64,000 nt of DNA from Holothuria scabra (Eukaryota > Echinodermata > Holothuroidea > Aspidochirotida > Holothuriidae). Of this stretch, positions 49,501 to 55,500 are shown piece after piece; positions within the stretch are counted from its first letter, which is position 1; every line of letters starts with the position of its first letter. Location: the NCBI GenBank assembly GCA_037179385.1, contig CM074185.1, positions 50,533,000-50,596,999 of the forward strand, read 5' to 3'. The notes beneath the pieces were generated by a model. That model made no database searches. It had not been told where the DNA came from and worked only from the letters and a program-made list of their open reading frames with translations. Made by a program: the position numbers and the translations under genes.

Positions 49501-52500
49501 TTTTCTCTTCAAAAGAGAACTTTGCTAGGGGTAACTGCTTGGTTTACCTTGAATATGCAGCATTGAAAGAGTTAAATATTACGATAGATTTCTTTGAAGA
49601 GAAAGCAGTACGTGCTAAGCCCGATGTGGAATTCCCTAGCAAATACCGCCGACCGACGGTCTTTTGAAGTAAATAATACTGAGTCAGATACCACAGTACT
49701 AGATTATAGCGCTTTGATCCCACCCTCCTGGTCACACCAGCTCATCCCCATTTACAAAACTTGTGAAGTGTGAATAAACTTTTAAACTGTCTAGTGTCCA
49801 CGGAGAAAGTTCTCTTAACAGAAGTTGTTCTCAACAAGACAGTGGACTGTTCTGTGACAAACTGGGGCAGCAAAGCTGCTTACTCATTGCCAGGTGAACT
49901 GTGGGCTAATTAAATAGGATCATCTAACTGATAGTGCCTGCTTGATAAGATGGTTTAGTGAAGACAAGCGGAAGGTACAAGCTCAGTGCCCTTTGGAGAG
50001 AACACGTAATGGAAGAAAATTGTGAGATTTAGCTGTTGTTTCAAAATAAGTTTGGGATGACTGTTCTTGCTCTTAAAGTAAGAAAAGAGCTTTAACACTG
50101 TTATTCTTGTTCCATCTAAATCTCAATTTTTTCCTCTTCATTATTAAGGGTATTGGTACAGTCCAGAGAACGAATTTGTCCGTCACTGCATCCACAAAAG
50201 CCAGGAACATGTGGAAGGCTTTGTGAATGTGTTACTCTTTAAGGGACATGTACATGTAATAGGCAGGCACTCACCAAAGAGTCTATACAATGAAGAACTA
50301 GTCAGGTGAGATCAGTTTTGCTTTCTGTAGTGTTGGAGTATTAAGATACCGACCAGCATGTAAGAGAGACATGCTTTTATGGATTACATTTAATTTGTTG
50401 TCATTAAAGTATAAAATTATAGCAGGGTCATTTATCTAACTGGTAATTATATCCAAGTCACTTATGTATTTCCTGTGCCCAACTGGCCATACTGCCCAAA
50501 TAGATAAATGGCTCTCTCCTTTCATAGACATTTGGGTTTAAGAGAAATTTTACAGGTAAAAGTGGCAAACAATCTTTCAGCACCTTGCCCTTTGACCCAC
50601 AGCTGTTAGAGGAAAAAGGGATGTGATTGTTTAGTGAAATGACTAAAGATTTTATGAAAAAAAATTGTGATTGTTTAGTGTTTCATCACAATTAGCCACA
50701 TTATTCTCATTATTCTTGTTGAAATACTCGGAAAATCAGTAACAACCACACAGTATATTACATACCAATGTTGTCTCAGTTGGCATGGAAAACATTTTAA
50801 CCGGTTGTACTGTGACACAGTAGCAGAAGAACTTACTACATGTTTGTTAAACTACTATGCAGATCCTGATGTATTTCTTTTGGTATACATGGAAACTCTG
50901 TATGGGGAACAATTTTATACAATGCTCACCTGTTTTCACCAGCTTAAATGAAGATTCATTTTTTTATTAGCCCTTTACCATTGTTTGGGTCCTTTCGGAC
51001 CCATGCGGAGAGCTCGGCTGTCACCCATCTTAACTGTTTCACGCGGTGCTCAAAACTGCGAGTAGCTACCCGAAAATTCGGCCACAACAACGAGAGAGAG
51101 ACAATAGTTTAAGGTCACGGGGTCAATGGCCTACGGAAGCTAATGCGGGGCGTGCTACGTCCGCTTTTCCGCCCACTCCCGAGGCGCGCAAACATGCCCT
51201 GATCGGAGCACAACGGTAAAGGGTTAATCTAAAATATCTGCACCACTCAGCTAAAGGGTTACGTGCACCCAAGCAGAGACAGTGGCATCAGCTTTGCAGT
51301 AAACACACACCACAGGCTTATTTTAACCCTTTACCCTTGTTTGGGTCCGTTTGAACCCATGCGGAGAGCTCGGCTGTCACCCATCTTTACTGTTTCATGC
51401 GGAGCTCGAAACTGCGAGTAGCTACCCGAAAATTTGGCCTCAACAACGAGAGAGACAGTAGTTTAAGGTCACGGGGTCAATGGCCTACGGAAGCTGATGA
51501 GGGGCGTGCTACGTCCGCTTTTCCGCCCACTCCTGAGGCGCGCAAACATGCCCTGATCGGAGCACAACGGTAAAGGGTTAATCTAAAATATCTGCACCAC
51601 TCGGCTAAAGGGTTACGTGCACCCAAGCAGAGACAGTGGCATCAGCTTTGCAGTAAACACACACCACAGGCTTATTTTAACCCTTTATCCTTGTTTGGGT
51701 CCTTTTGAACCCATGCGGAGAGCTCGGCTGTCACCCATCTTTACTGTTTCATGCGGAGCTCGAAACTACGAGTAGCTACCCGAAAATTCGGCCACAACAA
51801 CGAGAGAGAGACAATAGTTTAAGGTCACGGGGTCAATGGCCTACGGAAGCTCATGCGGGGCGTGCTACGTCCGCTTTTCCGCCCACTCCCGAGGCGCGCA
51901 AACATGCCCTGATCGGAGCACAACGGTAAAGGGTTAATCTAAAATATCTGCACCACTCGGCTAAAGGGTTACGTGCACCCAAGCAGAGACAGTGGCATCA
52001 GCTTTGCAGTAAACACACACCACAGGCTTATTTTAACCCTTTACCCTTGTTTGGGTCCGTTTGAACCCATGCGGAGAGCTCGGCTGTCACCCATCTTTAC
52101 TGTTTCATGCGGAGCTCGAAACTGCGAGTAGCTACCCGAAAATTTGGCCACAACAATGAGAGAGACAGTAGTTTAAGGTCACGGGGTCAATGGCCTACGG
52201 AAGCTGATGAGGGGCGTGCTACGTCCGCTTTTCCGCCCACTCCCGAGGCGCGCAAACTTGCCCTGATCGGAGCACAACGGTAAAGGGTTAATCTAAAATA
52301 TCTGCACCACTCGGCTAAAGGGTTACGTGCACCCAAGCAGAGACAGTGGCATCAGCTTTGCAGTAAACACACACCACAGGCTTATTTTAACCCTTTATCC
52401 TTGTTTGGGTCCTTTTGAACCCATGCGGAGAGCTCGGCTGTCACCCATCTTTACTGTTTCATGCGGAGCTCGAAACTACGAGTAGCTACCCGAAAATTCG

Positions 52501-55500
52501 GCCACAACAACGAGAGAGACAGTAGTTTAAGGTCACGGGGTCAATGGCCTACGGAAGCTGATGAGGGGCGTGCTATGTCCGCTTTTCCGCCCACTAATGA
52601 GGCGCGCGAATATGCCCCGATCAGAGCACAATGGTAAAGGGTTAAGGGCTGTGTTTTATAAGGATTCACCATCAATCATATAACCCCTTTGGATAAGGAG
52701 GACTACATTTTAGGCTGAGATGTAGGTTTCTTGGTTTTTAAAAATGTAACTTTCAACAAAATGCCTTATCTTCCAAATTTCAAACACAGATGCACCCACT
52801 ATTTCAGTGAAGCCTAAAATTGATGTTCAAACTTTGTTACTTATATGTTCTTTGACCTATTATAGGACCTCAAATAGGGTTTTCTTGTTCACAGGAGCCT
52901 TGACTTACAAGCTCATTATGTCACTGAAGTGACTGACGAATCATTGTAAATTGCCATGGAACAGGGTCCATGTTACATACTCATCAAGATATTTGTCTGT
53001 TAAATGTATGATATAGGCGTAAATCTCACTTTAATTTCATTTCATTCATTTCATTTCATTTATTTATTTTTGGTTTATCACAACACAAGATTAAAAACAA
53101 GTATCACAAAGTAAATAAGTAACAAAGAGTGTGAAAGGAAGTGCACTTAGAAACCCTTTAGGGCTTGTTGGGAAGTGACACTCCCTTAAAAAAATAAAGA
53201 AAACATGAAGATAGATGATAAGACTATGAAAAACAAAAGAAAATTCCTAATTTGAAGTCAATGTAAATAAATTGCTCTTTTTAATTGTTTTGTTCCTAGC
53301 ATGGATGTGAAAGGTGATTACGAACCGCTGGATGCCAAGGGTTTCATTAAGGTCAATGCAGTAAGGTTAGTACATGCTGGTACAATCTTGGACAAAATTT
53401 ATTGGGACACACCACTCTTTCTTCCAATGTTGACCATCATTATGCTGTTCACGGACAGCACCACTCTTTAGATGCAAAACTGGGAGGGGGAGCAGGGATT
53501 TTATCTTAGCCTACTAAATGAGATTTATGAATATTATGACAAAATGCCCCAACAGTTTTGTCCATGATTGTCTGAGAATTTTGAAAAGTTAAATACACTC
53601 CCACAGTAGAAAGTGTCACTTTGCTTACGGTTAAGTAAATGGCATGGAAATGATATGGTTGCTGTTAAATGGAAGTGTCTGCAGAGCCGGGTTAAGCTTT
53701 GGGGGGGGGGGGAACAGGCCAAAATTATTTGGGAACCTATCCTAAGTTAGGCCCGATAAGGGAGTGCCACTACAGGTGTGTGCTGGAAAATTGTGGCAGA
53801 AATACTTCCCAGATTGCTGAAAATGTCATTTTATAGGCTTTGTATGTTGGGACGATGCGTTCTGATAGGCCTGGCCATATATTTATGCAGGGTTGTTGGC
53901 CAATGACAGAAGGACAGAACAGCTTCTTGTCTCATGTCTCAAGTCCATTTTGAACACAAATATGTGGAGAGGGGCCTGAAGGATAGAGCCCTTGGCCCTG
54001 GTGATTGCGGCTGTAAATCTGGACCTGCTTACTTTCATTCTCTTATTACATACCTTCTGATTAGCAAAGAGATATTACTCATTGTCATACTTGTTTTGCT
54101 TACTTTAAATTTAGAGAATGCCATTGTATAAGGAGACATTGTTGTATTTTGACTTCATGCCATCTTGACAAGGCCAGCAGTGTAGGCTCAATTAACCAAA
54201 TGGTCTACCATTTGTTTTGAAAGCAAAACATTAAGGAAATGCTTTGGCTAAGATTAGGCATTTCAGTTGTGTCACTACTACAACTTGAAAAATGCAGACA
54301 GAGATGTTGAGATGGCTTCTAAATTTGCCCCAAACCAACTGAACCTAACAGTCTTCTATTGTTACAATAGAAAATTTGGCTTATAAGTTTTAACTTTAAA
54401 CATTTTATGGTAGATTGTGGTACTCTTTCAGTAAATTTCTCGCCTTCTTACCATCAGTCTCAAATAGGAGAAAGATTCTTCTATCCTGGTAGAGAATTAC
54501 TCCATCTGTCGCAAGGGTTGATTTGTATGTCTAAATATGCCTTTTTCCACCTTGCAATGTCAGAAGAACTGTATCATCTCCTTAATTTGTTAAAAATAGA
54601 ACTTTAGATTCTACTTCCATTAGGTTTGTATCCTAAAACATTTAATTAGCTTTCAAAAAGACTCACGAAGAGTGCATGAAAAATTATCCCTTTTTCAATT
54701 GAATTCGATGTGGAAAATGTCTTGAAACTCAAACAATTGTGGACAAAACTCATTGGGATTCCCAGTTGGAAGGGGGGGGGGACACCCTATTCCTCCTTCC
54801 AATGTTGACCCGTTATGCTTTTCATGGCACAGCGTCACACTTTAAAACACAATGTTGGGAGGGTGAGCGGGAGTTTCATGTTAGCCCACTAACTGAGATT
54901 TACGGATATTATGACGAAGTGTCCAAACAGTTTTGTCCGTGATTGTAGCTGTTTGTAGGTGGCTCATTACATGGTGTTGTCTATTTTAATTGACTCAGTT
55001 TATGGTGCTATTCTGTAAAAGGTAACTCAGTAAATTGCATGCTGATCAGTAATTAAGGTCACAGAATTACAGGATGTTTACTATCAGAAAAACCCTTATT
55101 CTCTGTCCTTTTTTTTTTTTTCTTGGGGGGGGGGGGCAGTAGTAGGAGGCAAGTTGTCATATGATGAATCTGCTATTCTTGCATGTGAAAGAGATGTCAC
55201 TCTTATACACATTATAAACATATGCACTACACTACATTAAATAAAATTCAGCCAAGACATGAAAGGCCTTTCACCTCCACCAAAGATCATAATAGTTGTT
55301 GGCCACAAGCCAGAGCTTTCACAAGGTATGAGTGGAGCCACCAATTTTCAAAAAGGAAATGACTTGAGGAACCATACTGTGATGTTCCTTGTAGATATAG
55401 AAAAGGGACTCAATCTATAATTGACTTGAGTTACTTGTGGTTGTGGTACAGAATGAAAACTGTGGAAAACTGTCAAAACAACCTTTGATTGCCCGTTGAT

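Noticed and set aside
52190..52215. CTGATGAG plus GAAAC words in MITE-A, suggestive of a hammerhead ribozyme
   Set aside because: GAAAC lies about 75-130 nt before CTGATGAG with no short pairing stems between, and several units read CTCATGC or CTAATGC instead, so the core is not conserved.
50971..52641. Regular repeat-spacer pattern that resembles a CRISPR array
   Set aside because: Repeats are about 250 bp and spacers are identical to each other; the host is eukaryotic. It is a transposon-derived tandem array.
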